This document shows positions 1-9,815 of a stretch of 64,000 nucleotides of DNA, in pieces; position 1 is the stretch's first letter, and each line of letters opens with the position of its first letter. Below the pieces are notes generated by a model. That model made no database searches, was not told the DNA's origin, and worked only from the letters and a program-made list of their open reading frames with translations. This DNA comes from an uncultured Williamsia sp. (GTDB lineage Bacteria; Actinomycetota; Actinomycetes; Mycobacteriales; Mycobacteriaceae), in the NCBI RefSeq assembly GCF_947494875.1, contig NZ_CANLWM010000007.1:186001-250000 (forward strand), in the 5' to 3' direction. Made by a program: the position numbers and the translations under genes.

Positions 1-2180
1 AGCGACGACTGGATGTTCTGCAGATCGACGTTGAGGCGCTGGACCTCGTCGCTGCGCAAGACCACCTCGGCGTTGAGGGTGGACAGCTCCTCGTTCGTCG
101 CCTCGAGCTCCTCGTTGGAGGCCTGCGCCTCCTCGGTGGTCGCCTGCAGTTCCTCCGCCGACGCCTGCAACTCCTCGTTCAGCGCCTGTAGGTCCTCGTT
201 CGACGCGGTGAGGTCGGCGATCGTCGCCTGCAGCGCGTCCTGCGTCGCGCGGAGTTCGTCGGTCAGCGCCGACCGCACCGCCGAGTCGCCCGCGTCCACC
301 GCGTGTTCCACGGGTTCCGGGTCGCCCTCGGCGGCGAGCGCGGTGAACGAGATGACCGTCCCGACGCCCTCTCCCACGAGCCGCGTGGCCGTGATCTCCA
401 CCGGATCCGCGCCGGGGCGGTACATCGTCCGCGAGAGGGATCCCGGGGTGCTGAACCGCAGCTGGCTCAACATCGTCCGCACGACGACGCGGTAGCGCTC
501 CCTGATCAGGTCACTGACGTGGCCGGTGTGTTGTCCCGTGCCCACGGCACACCAGGGCGACACGTCACCGATGACCTCCACCACCGACTCGGCGCCGTCG
601 AGGACCAGTGACGGCGGGACCAGGGTCGCCAGCAGACGACGGAACAGCGTCGTGGGCGGCTGCGCCCCGCGCACCGCGGTGACGATCGACGGAGGGGCCG
701 CCGGCGGCAGGTACGAACCGGCGGGCAGCGTCACCGGGCGCGGCATCGCCGCACGTCGGTAGACCCGGCTGGTCGCGTCGACCGTGGTGAAGAGTCGGTT
801 CACGAAGGGTATGCGCTCCGACTGCCCCAGGACGAGGAGACCCTGCGGGACCAGAGCGAACTGACACAGAGAGAGGACCCGCTCCTGCAGATGGCTCTGG
901 AAGTAGATCATCGTGTTGCGCAACGAGATCATCGACAGCCGGGGGAACGGTGGATCGTGCACGATGTCGTGCCAGGCGATCACCAGACACTCGCGCAGCA
1001 CGGGGACGATCTCCCACTCCGCACCGCGGGCCTGCATCCACGTCGTGCGGAGGCGCTCGGGCACGGAGGCCACGGCAGCGCCGGGGAAGCGACCACGCCG
1101 CGCGACGGCGAGCGCACTCTCGTTGAGATCGGTCCCGAACACCTTCAACGACGTCCGCACGTCGCGACCTCGTCCGGAGAGCGCGTCGGCCGCGATCATG
1201 GCGACGGTGTAGGCCTCCTCGCCGGTGGCACAACCCGGCACCCAGATGCGGAGTTGCTCGTCCCGGGGGAGGTCGTCGACGAGTGCCGCGAGATGTTCCG
1301 CCACCGCCTGCCACACGGGCGGATCGCGGAAGAACGACGTCACCCCGACCAGGATGTTGGCCATGAGCGCGCGTGCCTCGCCCGGATCGTCGGCGACGCT
1401 CGCGAGGTATCCCTCGCGTCCGAGCCCGGAGATCCGTTGCCGACGCAGGACCTGCCGCTCGAGTGTCGACCGCTTGTACCCGGAGAAGTCCACACCGGTC
1501 CGCTCGCGGAGTGCCTCGACGACGTCGTGCACCAACGCCTCGTCGCCGGCGTCGTCGGCCTGCGGCGGGGTCGGAGCTCCGTCCTGCCGATCGAGCACGT
1601 CGAGGACGCCCTCGACCATGGCCGACACCGGGAGCACGAGATCGACTGCGCCCGTGGAGATCCCGGAATCGGGCATGTCCGGGAAGTCCGCCGTCGCGGG
1701 ATCTTGGGCGACCACCAGCCCGCCGGCACGCTGCACCGCCTCGAGCCCCGCCGTCCCGTCGTCACCGGTGCCCGACAGCAACACCGCGATCGCACCGGCC
1801 CCGTACGCCTCTGCCACCGACGAGAACAACACGTCGATGCTGGGCGACATGCGGTGCTCCCCGACGCTGGGCGTGACGCGCAGTCGGTCGTTCTCCACCG
1901 ACAAATCGGCACCCGGCGTCGGGGTGTAGACGACGTCCGCCTCGAGCACGGCACCGTCGGATCCGGCCGCGACATGCAGATCGGTGACGTTGGCGATGAT
2001 CTCGGCGAGGACGCTGTCGGTCGCGGGTGAGATGTGCTGCGCGACCACGTAACACAGCCCATCGCCGATCGTCGCACCGGCGAGCATGCCGGTCAGTGCC
2101 GCGATACCCCCGGCCGAACTGCCGACAGCGATCACCGACGGCAGTCGTACGTTGTCCCCGCCGCGCCCCTCGGCAGACAT
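1..2180 (-). CDS. CheB-CheR fusion signalling protein (C-terminus beyond window)
   Basis: One uninterrupted minus-strand frame runs from ATG 2180 to the left edge, so the C-terminus is missing. Residues ~14-195 form a CheB methylesterase domain with no receiver domain: Ser22 in GSSAGG, His49 in QHISP and Asp140 in SGTGDDG are the expected triad. Residues ~220-480 form a CheR methyltransferase domain with the SAM-binding motif GCATGEEAYT near residue 315. From about residue 635 there is a Glu/Leu/Ala-rich coiled coil (repeated NEELQA, EELQAT, NEELEA), which in this family joins to PAS or kinase modules. No receptor, CheA, CheW or flagellar gene is nearby, so a role in a stress or signalling relay is more likely than chemotaxis (inference). 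Confidence 0.9.
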   Translation of the reverse strand, partial: MSAEGRGGDNVRLPSVIAVGSSAGGIAALTGMLAGATIGDGLCYVVAQHISPATDSVLAEIIANVTDLHVAAGSDGAVLEADVVYTPTPGADLSVENDRLRVTPSVGEHRMSPSIDVLFSSVAEAYGAGAIAVLLSGTGDDGTAGLEAVQRAGGLVVAQDPATADFPDMPDSGISTGAVDLVLPVSAMVEGVLDVLDRQDGAPTPPQADDAGDEALVHDVVEALRERTGVDFSGYKRSTLERQVLRRQRISGLGREGYLASVADDPGEARALMANILVGVTSFFRDPPVWQAVAEHLAALVDDLPRDEQLRIWVPGCATGEEAYTVAMIAADALSGRGRDVRTSLKVFGTDLNESALAVARRGRFPGAAVASVPERLRTTWMQARGAEWEIVPVLRECLVIAWHDIVHDPPFPRLSMISLRNTMIYFQSHLQERVLSLCQFALVPQGLLVLGQSERIPFVNRLFTTVDATSRVYRRAAMPRPVTLPAGSYLPPAAPPSIVTAVRGAQPPTTLFRRLLATLVPPSLVLDGAESVVEVIGDVSPWCAVGTGQHTGHVSDLIRERYRVVVRTMLSQLRFSTPGSLSRTMYRPGADPVEITATRLVGEGVGTVISFTALAAEGDPEPVEHAVDAGDSAVRSALTDELRATQDALQATIADLTASNEDLQALNEELQASAEELQATTEEAQASNEELEATNEELSTLNAEVVLRSDEVQRLNVDLQNIQSS

Positions 2181-2247
2181 GGGTACCGCCGTTCCCTTGG
2201 TTGCCCGAAGGGTAGACCGTCTGACGGACGTCCGACAGCCCTACGTC

Positions 2248-3003
2248 TCAGTCCTTCGGGCCGCCCGCGACGTAGACGACCTGGCCGGAGACGAATCCGG
2301 CGCCCTCACTGATGAAGAACGACGCCGTGTGGGCGATGTCCTCGGGCTGGCCCACACGCTGCACTGGGATCTCCTTGGCGTTGAACGCCTTGAAATCCTC
2401 GAACGGCATGCCGAGGCGTTCGGCGGTCTTCGCCGTCATCTCGGTCTCGATGAACCCGGGGGCGATGGCGTTGGCGGTCACACCGAACTTGCCCAGCTCG
2501 AACGCCAGCGTCTTGGTGAAGCCCTGCATACCGGCCTTGGCCGCCGAGTAGTTCACCTGGCCGCGGTTGCCGAGCGCCGAGGTGCTCGACAGGTTGACGA
2601 CGCGACCCCACTTGGCCTCGACCATGTGCTTCTGCACCGCGCGGGTCATGAGGAACGCTCCGCGCAGGTGGACGCCGAGGACGGAGTCCCAGTCCTCGAC
2701 GGTCATCTTGAACAGCAGGTTGTCGCGGGTGATGCCGGCGTTGTTCACGAGCACCGTGGGCCCGCCGAGTTCGGAGGCGACCTTCTCGACCGCGGCGTCC
2801 ACCGAGGCCTCGTCGGCGACGTCCGCCCCCACGGCGATCGCCGACCCACCCGCGGAGGTGATCGCCTCGACCGTGTCCGCGCACGCGGCGGCGTCGAGAT
2901 CGAGCACGCCGACGGCCAGCCCGTCCGACGCCAGGCGCTTCGCCACGGCCGCCCCGATACCTCGTGCCGCACCCGTCACAATTGCCGTTCTGCGCTCGCT
3001 CAC
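2248..3003 (-). CDS. fabG: FabG-like 3-oxoacyl-ACP reductase (SDR)
   Basis: A 251-residue classical short-chain dehydrogenase. The NADP-binding motif TGAARGIG is at 10-17, NNAG at 87-90, the catalytic Ser at 139/140, and Tyr152 and Lys156 in YSAAK. The run GNRGQVNYSAAKAG and the end GQVVYVAGG are typical of FabG, which reduces 3-oxoacyl-ACP in fatty-acid or mycolate synthesis. It starts at GTG 3003 with a GAGAGAAGG ribosome-binding site. It is divergent from glmU with a 112-bp gap and is not in an obvious fatty-acid operon, so the physiological substrate (acyl-ACP, acyl-CoA or another ketone) is open. Family assignment is firm; FabG function is likely. Confidence 0.85.
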   Translation of the reverse strand: MSERRTAIVTGAARGIGAAVAKRLASDGLAVGVLDLDAAACADTVEAITSAGGSAIAVGADVADEASVDAAVEKVASELGGPTVLVNNAGITRDNLLFKMTVEDWDSVLGVHLRGAFLMTRAVQKHMVEAKWGRVVNLSSTSALGNRGQVNYSAAKAGMQGFTKTLAFELGKFGVTANAIAPGFIETEMTAKTAERLGMPFEDFKAFNAKEIPVQRVGQPEDIAHTASFFISEGAGFVSGQVVYVAGGPKD

Positions 3004-3115
3004 CGGTACCTTCTCTCCTCGACTGATCTGGTGGCCGCCCTGGCCTCACCTAGTTCTATCAGTGCGTAACATCGCCCCCGCGCGCCCGGCGTGAGGGGCG
3101 CACGACAGGAGTTCC

Positions 3116-4630
3116 ATGTCAGTGACGACACCCGGGGAACGCAGCGACGACGCCGTGTCGGACGGCTCAGCGGTCGCGGTCCTCGTCCTCGCCGCCGGCG
3201 CGGGGACGCGCATGCGGTCGTCCATCCCGAAGGTCCTCCACCGCATCGGTGGCCGGACCCTTCTCTCGCACGCGCTGCACGCCGCCGCAGGGGTCGACCC
3301 CGACCACCTCGTCGCCGTCGTCGGCCACGACCGTGAACGTGTCGCCGCCGCCTGCGACGAACTGTCGGACGACCTCGGTCGGCCGGTGATCACCGCCGTC
3401 CAGCAGGTCCCGAACGGCACCGGCGGCGCCGTCGCTGCCGGGATGACCGCTCTCCCTGATGATTTCGACGGCGTCGTCCTCGTCACCGCCGGCGACGTCC
3501 CGCTGCTGACCGCCGCGGCACTCGCCGACCTGCGCGACGAGCACCGCGCGGCCGGCGCCCACGTCACGCTGATGACGTCGACGGCGACCGATCCCACGGG
3601 GTACGGCCGCGTGCTGCGCACCCAGGACGGGCAGGTCACGCAGATCGTCGAGGAGTCCGACGCCACGCCGCAGCAGAAGCGGATCACCGAGGTGAACTCG
3701 GGCGTGTACGCCTTCGACGCCCGCATCCTCGCGCAGGCACTCGGCGAGCTGGGCACCCACAACGCACAGGGCGAGCTGTACCTGACCGACGTCGTCGCCC
3801 TCGCCCGCAACAAGGGCCGCACGGTGCGCGCCGCCCACATCGAGGACGCCGCGCTGGTCGCCGGCTGCAACGATCGTCTGCAGCTGTCCGAACTCGGCGC
3901 CGAGCTGAACCGACGGATCCTGCACGACCTCATGCGGTCCGGTGTCACCGTCGTCGACCCCGCCACCACCTGGGTCGACATCGACGTCCGCGTCGACGTC
4001 GACGCCACCCTGCTGCCGGGTACGCAGCTGCACGGACGCACCGTCGTCGGCGAACACGCCGTCGTCGGACCCGACACGACGCTGACCGACGTGACCGTCG
4101 GCGAGGGCGCCGAGGTGATCCGCACGCACGGCAGCGAGGCCGTCATCGGCGACAACGCTCAGGTCGGGCCGTTCGCCTACCTCCGCCCGGGGACCTCCCT
4201 CGGCACGGACGGGAAGATCGGCACCTTCGTCGAGGTCAAGAACTCCACGATCGGCGCCGGGACGAAGGTGCCCCATCTCACCTACGTGGGCGACGCGACG
4301 ATCGGTGAGCAGTCGAACATCGGCGCGTCCAGCGTCTTCGTCAACTACGACGGCGTCGAGAAGAACCGCACCGTCATCGGGTCGCACTGCCGCACCGGCA
4401 GCGACACGATGTTCATCGCCCCGCTGACCGTGGGTGATGGTGCGTACACCGGTGCCGGTACGGTGCTCAGGCGAGATGTGCCACCGGGCGCGCTCGCCCT
4501 GTCGTCGGGGGACCAACGGATCATCGAGGGCTGGGTCGAGGACCGACGCCCCGGCACCGCTGCCGCCGACGCGGCGCGACGCGCCCGGGAGGCCGGCGCA
4601 CAGGACGAACAGAAGGCGGACGAGCAGTGA
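3116..4630 (+). CDS. glmU: Bifunctional GlmU (GlcN-1-P acetyltransferase / GlcNAc-1-P uridyltransferase)
   Basis: 504 residues, close to the usual actinobacterial size. The N-terminal uridyltransferase domain has the signature LAAGAGTRM at 25-33 and a conserved Lys39; the C-terminal half is a left-handed beta-helix with hexapeptide repeats and the acetyltransferase segment [11 protein letters not shown]. It makes UDP-GlcNAc for peptidoglycan and the cell-wall linker in the cytosol. The last ~30 residues are an Ala/Glu/Arg-rich tail, as in mycobacterial GlmU. ATG 3116 follows a CAGGAG ribosome-binding site. Its stop overlaps the prs start by 4 nt, so the two are translationally coupled. Confidence 0.97.
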   Translation: MSVTTPGERSDDAVSDGSAVAVLVLAAGAGTRMRSSIPKVLHRIGGRTLLSHALHAAAGVDPDHLVAVVGHDRERVAAACDELSDDLGRPVITAVQQVPNGTGGAVAAGMTALPDDFDGVVLVTAGDVPLLTAAALADLRDEHRAAGAHVTLMTSTATDPTGYGRVLRTQDGQVTQIVEESDATPQQKRITEVNSGVYAFDARILAQALGELGTHNAQGELYLTDVVALARNKGRTVRAAHIEDAALVAGCNDRLQLSELGAELNRRILHDLMRSGVTVVDPATTWVDIDVRVDVDATLLPGTQLHGRTVVGEHAVVGPDTTLTDVTVGEGAEVIRTHGSEAVIGDNAQVGPFAYLRPGTSLGTDGKIGTFVEVKNSTIGAGTKVPHLTYVGDATIGEQSNIGASSVFVNYDGVEKNRTVIGSHCRTGSDTMFIAPLTVGDGAYTGAGTVLRRDVPPGALALSSGDQRIIEGWVEDRRPGTAAADAARRAREAGAQDEQKADEQ

Positions 4631-5604
4631 GCTGGACAACCGACAACCAGAAGAACCTGATGCTGTTCTCCGGCCGCGCCCATCCGGAGCTCGCGGAGGC
4701 CGTCGCCAAGGAACTCGGCATCCAGGTGACGCCGCAGACCGCCCGCGACTTCGCCAACGGTGAGATCTTCGTCCGCTTCGAGGACTCCGTCCGCGGCTCG
4801 GACGCATTCGTCCTGCAGAGCTGCCCGGCGCCGCTGAACAAGTGGCTCATGGAGCAGCTCATCATGATCGACGCACTCAAGCGCGGATCGGCCAAGCGGA
4901 TCACCGCGATCCTGCCGTTCTACCCCTACGCCCGTCAGGACAAGAAGCACCGTGGGCGCGAACCGATCTCGGCCCGCCTCGTCGCCGACCTGCTGAAGAC
5001 CGCGGGCGCCGACCGCATCATCACCGTCGACCTGCACACCGACCAGATCCAGGGCTTCTTCGACGGTCCCGTGGACCACATGCACGCGCAGGGCCAGCTC
5101 GCCGAGTACGTCAGGGAGCACTACGGCACCGACAACGTCACCGTCGTCTCCCCCGACTCCGGTCGCGTCCGCGTCGCCGAGAAGTGGGCCGACGCCCTCA
5201 ACGGCGCGCCGCTCGCCTTCATCCACAAGACGCGAGATCCGTTGGTGCCCAACCAGGTCAAGTCGAACCGGGTGGTCGGTGAGGTCGAGGGCCGCATCTG
5301 CGTGCTCATCGACGACATGATCGACACCGGCGGCACGATCGCCGGGGCGGTGCGCGTCCTCAAGGAGGCAGGCGCGGGCGACGTCATCATCGCGACCACC
5401 CACGGAGTCTTCTCGGATCCGGCCGCCGAGCGCCTCGCCACCTGCGGGGCCAAGGAGGTCATCGCGACCGACACGCTCCCGATCACCCCGGACAAGCAGT
5501 TCGCGAACCTCACCGTTCTCTCGATCGCGCCGCTGCTCGCCCAGACCATCCACCAGGTGTTCGAGAACGGCTCGGTGACAAGCCTGTTCGACGGCGTCGC
5601 CTGA
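4627..5604 (+). CDS. prs: Ribose-phosphate pyrophosphokinase (PRPP synthetase)
   Basis: 325 residues. Makes PRPP from ribose 5-phosphate and ATP for purine, pyrimidine, His and Trp synthesis and, in this order, decaprenylphosphoryl-arabinose for the cell wall. Visible motifs: the flexible loop [10 protein letters not shown] at 106-115, [11 protein letters not shown] at ~135-145 with the metal-binding His137, and the PRPP-binding loop [10 protein letters not shown] at 228-237. The GTG start at 4627 lies inside the glmU stop (GTGA overlap), the same arrangement as in mycobacteria. Class I enzyme by sequence. Confidence 0.97.
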   Translation: MSWTTDNQKNLMLFSGRAHPELAEAVAKELGIQVTPQTARDFANGEIFVRFEDSVRGSDAFVLQSCPAPLNKWLMEQLIMIDALKRGSAKRITAILPFYPYARQDKKHRGREPISARLVADLLKTAGADRIITVDLHTDQIQGFFDGPVDHMHAQGQLAEYVREHYGTDNVTVVSPDSGRVRVAEKWADALNGAPLAFIHKTRDPLVPNQVKSNRVVGEVEGRICVLIDDMIDTGGTIAGAVRVLKEAGAGDVIIATTHGVFSDPAAERLATCGAKEVIATDTLPITPDKQFANLTVLSIAPLLAQTIHQVFENGSVTSLFDGVA

Positions 5605-5611
5605 GGTCGTC

Positions 5612-5953
5612 GTGGACGCGCGGATCTTCCACAACCCCCAGTGCTCGACGTCCCGCACGACCCTGCAGCGCCTGCGTGACGCCGGGGTCGAGCCCGAGGT
5701 GGTGCAGTACCTGAAGACGCCACCGTCCCGCGACGAGCTGGCGCAGATGATCTCGGCTGCCGGTCTCACCCCGTCGCAGGCGGTCCGGCGCCGGGAGAAG
5801 CTGTTCGCCGAACTGTCGTTGGCCGATGCCGACGACGCGGCGCTCCTCGACGCCATGGCGGAGAACCCCCGGCTCATCGAGCGCCCGTTCGTCGTCACCC
5901 CGAAGGGGACCCGCCTCGCCCGACCCGTCGAGACCGTCGACGAGATCCTCTGA
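5612..5953 (+). CDS. arsC: ArsC/Spx-family arsenate reductase-like protein
   Basis: 113 residues of the thioredoxin-fold ArsC family that uses glutathione or a similar thiol. Cys11 in the motif NPQCSTSR is the expected reactive cysteine, and RPFVVTPKG near the C-terminus is the conserved substrate/cis-Pro region. It starts at a GTG 7 nt after prs and probably shares its transcript. No ars operon (ArsR, ArsB/Acr3) is close by, so an arsenate role is uncertain; many members are annotated only by homology. Mycobacteria place the lipoprotein lpqT here instead. Confidence 0.8.
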   Translation: MDARIFHNPQCSTSRTTLQRLRDAGVEPEVVQYLKTPPSRDELAQMISAAGLTPSQAVRRREKLFAELSLADADDAALLDAMAENPRLIERPFVVTPKGTRLARPVETVDEIL

Positions 5954-6029
5954 ACGCCTGCGCGTGATGCCTCGCGCGTGCGCTACTTGAGGGGTGACGC
6001 ACGTCACGGTCGTCGACGCGGGAGGCCCC

Positions 6030-6464
6030 ATGACCCAGACAGCTCCGGAACCCGATCTGCACGAGGCGGCGCAGGCCGCACCCGACGACGCGTCGCTGTT
6101 CGAGCGGCTCGGCGGCGTCTACGGGATCGCCGGCGCCGTCGACATCCTCGTCGACCGCCTCTTCGACAACGTCGCGGTGAACGCGAACCCCGCCGTGCAC
6201 GGGCACCACGGCGATCGGGCGAACGCCGCGGGTTACAAGTTCCTCGTCACCGGCTGGTCGATCGAGGCCGCGGGCGGTCCGCCCTGCTACCCGGGTCGGG
6301 ACATGGTGGCCGCGCACGACCACCTGGCCATCGACCGCGCCGGCTTCGACGCCGTCTACACCGAGATCGACGCGACGCTGAACTTCCTCGGCGTACCCGA
6401 CCGTGAGCGGTCGGAGTTCATGGCCATCATCGAGAGGTACCGGCCCGAGGTCGTCACCGCCTGA
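6030..6464 (+). CDS. glbN: Group 1 truncated haemoglobin
   Basis: 144 residues from ATG 6030, chosen because a GGAGG ribosome-binding site lies 4 nt upstream; an in-frame GTG at 5994 would add 12 residues. The segment LFERLGGVYGIAGAVDILVDR is the start of the 2/2 globin fold, and the AAHDHL segment holds the likely proximal haem-binding histidine. Group 1 members bind O2 and in mycobacteria detoxify nitric oxide. It converges on the next gene with only 6 bp between stops. Haem binding is inferred from family motifs. Confidence 0.85.
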   Translation: MTQTAPEPDLHEAAQAAPDDASLFERLGGVYGIAGAVDILVDRLFDNVAVNANPAVHGHHGDRANAAGYKFLVTGWSIEAAGGPPCYPGRDMVAAHDHLAIDRAGFDAVYTEIDATLNFLGVPDRERSEFMAIIERYRPEVVTA

Positions 6465-6470
6465 GGCGTA

Positions 6471-6947
6471 TCAGGTCCGCGGCAGGTGCGGTCGGACGCC
6501 CGGTACGACGGTCCCGAGCAGCCCGCGACCGAGCGCCGAGGTCATGACAGTGGCGCCGACGCGGTCCTCCCACACGGTGATCTTGCCGTCGCGGATCCGC
6601 GCCGTCCCCTGCACCGCGAACTGCAGGTGCATCGGACCGAGCCGGAGGTGGTCGGTGCGCAGGGTGCGCACGACGTCGACCGCGCCGCTTCGCGTCGAGG
6701 TCTCCGGATGGTCGGCGGAGACGTCGTGGATCGCCACGTCGAAGCGACCGTGTCCGCCCGCGACCCGCTGCAGCGCGTGCGACACCCGCTCTCGACCCCG
6801 ACCCACCCACACCCCGGCGAACCGGTAGCGGACGTCGGGGGCCAGCAGGTGTCGCGCGATCTCCGCGTCGCCGGCGGCCAACGACTCGAGGAAGCGGACG
6901 GCGACGTCCTCGGCCGACCACAGCAGGCAGTGGTGCATCGACGTCAT
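6471..6947 (-). CDS. Limonene-1,2-epoxide hydrolase / SnoaL-like protein
   Basis: 158 residues starting at ATG 6947, which has a strong AGGAGGTGG ribosome-binding site; longer forms starting upstream have no such site and read through low-complexity sequence. The pattern AVRFLESLAAGDAEIARHLLAPDVRYRF followed by a central GRFDVAIHD and late IRDGKITVWED is the alpha+beta barrel of the NTF2-like group that includes limonene-epoxide hydrolase and SnoaL cyclases. The substrate cannot be told from sequence. It converges on the globin gene. Confidence 0.65.
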   Translation of the reverse strand: MTSMHHCLLWSAEDVAVRFLESLAAGDAEIARHLLAPDVRYRFAGVWVGRGRERVSHALQRVAGGHGRFDVAIHDVSADHPETSTRSGAVDVVRTLRTDHLRLGPMHLQFAVQGTARIRDGKITVWEDRVGATVMTSALGRGLLGTVVPGVRPHLPRT

Positions 6948-7084
6948 CGTGACCACCTCCTCTGCCGACATGTGTGCCCCGTGGGACGTCCATGGTCCGC
7001 GCGGATCGCGACACGGGCCCCAACTCGACATGACCGATCGGCGAACACTGCCTGAGGAGAGCCTGGGAGGACGACGGTCGCGAT
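6948..7084. other. Upstream region between the SnoaL-like gene and the rplY promoter
   Basis: Holds the ribosome-binding site of the minus-strand gene at its left end (6953-6961). I see no further gene, RNA or repeat in it; open frames here have no ribosome-binding site and look like frame shadows. Confidence 0.5.
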
Positions 7085-7114
7085 GTGACACCCCGGTCCC
7101 CGCTGCAGTAGCCT
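7085..7114 (+). promoter_or_regulatory. Probable promoter of rplY-pth
   Basis: A -35 hexamer GTGACA (7085-7090) is followed after 18 nt by a -10 hexamer TAGCCT (7109-7114). Transcription would begin near 7121 and give a ~125-nt leader before rplY, long enough to hold a regulatory structure, though no known element is recognised in it. Confidence 0.5.
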
Positions 7115-7246
7115 GACCGACGTTGTCACGGCGAGGGTGGGCTGGTCCCACCGTCATCGGCGCGGCTGCACCCGAAGTGGTCTCGACCTCTCCGGTGTGC
7201 TCTGTGTCTGCCGTGCGGACCTGCCACCACCGGATCGAGGAGAACC

Positions 7247-7936
7247 ATGGCGAACGACACCCCCCAGCTCACCGTCGGACTGCGTGACGAGCGCGGCAAG
7301 GGCGCCGCTCGTCGCGCACGTCGCGCCGGCAACGTCCCCGCGGTCCTCTACGGCCACGGCTCCGACCCCCGCCACCTCGCCCTCCCTCAGCTCGAGTTCG
7401 CCGCGATCCTGCGAGCCAACGGCACCAACGCCGTCATCGAGCTCGACATCGACGGCACCAAGCAGCTCGCCCTCACCAAGCAGGTCGACGTCCACCCGGT
7501 GCGCAAGTTCATCCAGCACGCCGACCTCCTCGTGATCAAGCGCGGCGAGAAGGTCGTCGTCGAGGTGACGGTGACCGTCGAGGGCGAGGCCGCCCCGGGC
7601 ACCCTCGTCACGCAGGAGCTCAACACCGTCGAGGTCGAGGCCGACGTCATGTCGATCCCGGAGCAGATCGTCGTGTCCGTCGAGGAGGCCCAAGTCGGCC
7701 TGCAGGTCACCGCGGCCGATCTGGACCTGCCGACCGGCGTCACCCTCGAGACCGATCCCGAGACGCTCATCGTCGCGGTCAACGCGGCGCCGACCGCCGA
7801 GGACCTCGAGGCCGAGCTCGACCAGGACCTGCTGCCCGACGAGGAGCCCGAGGAGGGCGCCGAGGGCGAGGACGGCGAGACCGCCGAGGGCGACGCCGAG
7901 TCCGGCGACGCCGAGGCTACGTCCGACGACGAGTAG
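7247..7936 (+). CDS. rplY: 50S ribosomal protein L25/Ctc, long form
   Basis: 229 residues. The N-terminal ~95 residues are the L25 5S-rRNA-binding domain ([25 protein letters not shown]), followed by the Ctc/TL5-type beta domain. The last ~35 residues are almost entirely Glu, Asp, Gly and Ala, an acidic tail usual in actinobacterial L25. ATG 7247 follows GAGGAGA. The stop is immediately followed by the pth start, so the two form an operon, as in mycobacteria. Confidence 0.96.
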   Translation: MANDTPQLTVGLRDERGKGAARRARRAGNVPAVLYGHGSDPRHLALPQLEFAAILRANGTNAVIELDIDGTKQLALTKQVDVHPVRKFIQHADLLVIKRGEKVVVEVTVTVEGEAAPGTLVTQELNTVEVEADVMSIPEQIVVSVEEAQVGLQVTAADLDLPTGVTLETDPETLIVAVNAAPTAEDLEAELDQDLLPDEEPEEGAEGEDGETAEGDAESGDAEATSDDE

Positions 7937-8503
7937 GTGCGCCTGATCGTCGGCGCGGGGAATCCGGGCCCTCGCTACGCCACCACGCGCCACAACATCG
8001 GCGCGACGGTGGCGGACGCGATGGTCGCCCGCGCCGGCGAGCGGTACACGGTGCACAAGAAGTCGGGGGCCGAGGTCGCCTCGATTCGCGTCGGCGGCGA
8101 GGCAGTCCTCGTCGCCCGGCCGCGCGTGTACATGAACGAACTCGGTCGGCAGGTCGGCCCGCTGGCGTCCTTCTACAAGGTCACCCCCGCCGACGTCGTC
8201 GTGCTGCACGACGAGCTGGACATCGACTTCGGTCTGGTGCGGCTCAAGCGTGGCGGCGGCGAGGGTGGCCACAACGGGCTCCGCTCGATCACCTCGGCAC
8301 TGGGCACCCGCGACTACCTACGGGTGCGGCTGGGGATCGGGCGACCGCCCGGACGTATGGATCCCGCCGACTTCGTCCTGAAATCGTTCCCCGCGGCCGA
8401 TCGCGCCGAGGTGGAACTGCTGGTGACCAACGGCGCCGACGCCGTCGAGCTCGTCCTCACCAGCGCGCTCGAGGACGCGCAGAACACGGTGCATGCGTGG
8501 TGA
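7937..8503 (+). CDS. pth: Peptidyl-tRNA hydrolase
   Basis: 188 residues. Cleaves peptidyl-tRNA released from stalled ribosomes. The N-terminus [20 protein letters not shown] carries Asn10 and the catalytic His19; HDELDIDFG and GGHNGLRSI supply the other active-site residues. GTG 7937 directly abuts the rplY stop codon with no gap, so translation is probably coupled. Length is normal for the family. Confidence 0.97.
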   Translation: MRLIVGAGNPGPRYATTRHNIGATVADAMVARAGERYTVHKKSGAEVASIRVGGEAVLVARPRVYMNELGRQVGPLASFYKVTPADVVVLHDELDIDFGLVRLKRGGGEGGHNGLRSITSALGTRDYLRVRLGIGRPPGRMDPADFVLKSFPAADRAEVELLVTNGADAVELVLTSALEDAQNTVHAW

Positions 8504-8649
8504 GTCACAACTCGTCGCCGCGACCGTGCACGCTGTGACCGGAGGCGCGGCGATCGCGCTCGCGGGCACGGCGACACAGACAAGATTGACCCCGCCTGCG
8601 CGGGGAGGACACCGATCACCGCGTCAGCGGGGAGAGTGAGTGGGGAGCA

Positions 8650-9708
8650 ATGGCAACCATCAAGGCGAACAGCGGACGCGAGAACGTCGCGATGCTGGGG
8701 ATCGGCGCGTACCGACCGAGTCGCGTCGTCACCAACGACGAGATCTGCCAAACGCTCGACTCCACCGACGAATGGATCTACGAGCGGACCGGCATCCGCA
8801 GCCGTCGCTGGATCTCCGGTGACGAGTCGGCACGGTCGATGGCCGTCGCCGCCGCGGAGCGCGCGATCAGCAACTCCGGCGTGCCGCGGGAGAAGATCGG
8901 TGCGGTCCTGCTGTCGACGCTGAGCTGGAAGACGAAGATCCCGCACGGTGCCCCGCAGATCGCCTACGACCTCGGCATCAACGGTGTCGCCGCCGTCGAC
9001 CTCGCATCGGGCTGCAGTGGTTTCGGGTACGGCCTGGGCGTCGCCGCCGACATGGTGCGCGCCGGGTCCAGCGAGTTCGTCCTGTTGATCTGTGTCGAGA
9101 CCCTGTCGATCGTGCTCGACCCCACCGACCGCAACACCGCCTTCATCTTCGGCGACGGTGCCGGCGCCGTCGTCGTCGGACCGAGCGGGGAGAACGGCAT
9201 CTCCCCGACTGTCTGGGGCAGCGACGGCGAGAACGGCGAGGCGATCGGCCAGAGCTACGACATCATCGAGTACATGGACCGGGCGCAGGAGATGCAGGCC
9301 CTCGACCCGGCCGAGGCCCCCCTCGACCGCATGGTCGTCACCATGCAGGGGTCGAGGGTGTTCCGGTGGGCGGCCATCGCACTGCCGAAGGCCCTGTCGA
9401 GCACGCTCGAGGAGTCGGGCATCACCGCCGACGACATCGACATCTTCATCCCGCATCAGGCCAACGCGCGCATCAACGAGCTGATGAAGAAGAATCTCGG
9501 CCTGCGCGACGAGATCCCGATGGCCAACGACATCGAGCAGACCGGCAACACCTCCGCGGCGTCGATCCCGCTCGCGATGGAGGAGATGCTGGCGACCGGC
9601 AAGGCCAAGGGCGGGCAGACCGCGCTGCTCCTCGGGTTCGGTTCCGGTCTGAGCTACGCCGGGCAGGTCGTGACGCTGCCACCGGCACCCGCCGAGACCA
9701 GTCTCTGA
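8650..9708 (+). CDS. FabH-like 3-oxoacyl-ACP synthase III, paralogue 1
   Basis: 352 residues, thiolase fold. The KAS III triad is complete: Cys122 in SGCSGFG, His269 in PHQANARI and Asn300 in TGNTSAAS. Such enzymes condense acyl-CoA with malonyl-ACP to start a fatty-acid or polyketide chain. It carries a ~20-residue insertion around residues 195-225 (GENGEAIGQSYDII...) relative to paralogue 2. ATG 8650 is preceded by GTGGGGAG. The second FabH-like gene follows 107 bp downstream in the same direction. Which paralogue, if either, is the housekeeping FabH cannot be decided from sequence. Confidence 0.88.
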   Translation: MATIKANSGRENVAMLGIGAYRPSRVVTNDEICQTLDSTDEWIYERTGIRSRRWISGDESARSMAVAAAERAISNSGVPREKIGAVLLSTLSWKTKIPHGAPQIAYDLGINGVAAVDLASGCSGFGYGLGVAADMVRAGSSEFVLLICVETLSIVLDPTDRNTAFIFGDGAGAVVVGPSGENGISPTVWGSDGENGEAIGQSYDIIEYMDRAQEMQALDPAEAPLDRMVVTMQGSRVFRWAAIALPKALSSTLEESGITADDIDIFIPHQANARINELMKKNLGLRDEIPMANDIEQTGNTSAASIPLAMEEMLATGKAKGGQTALLLGFGSGLSYAGQVVTLPPAPAETSL

Positions 9709-9815
9709 TCACACGACACGCCGAACCCGATGGGCACGACACGCGGATTCGGTGACGGGGTTAACACCTGGGGGATCACCTGCGACAGTGATACGGGGCG
9801 ACGAAAGGACACGGC

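Noticed and set aside
8580-8640. Short repeated GCGGGGAG motifs before the first FabH gene as CRISPR or terminator
   Set aside because: Only two imperfect GC-rich copies; no symmetry or spacing that supports a function.
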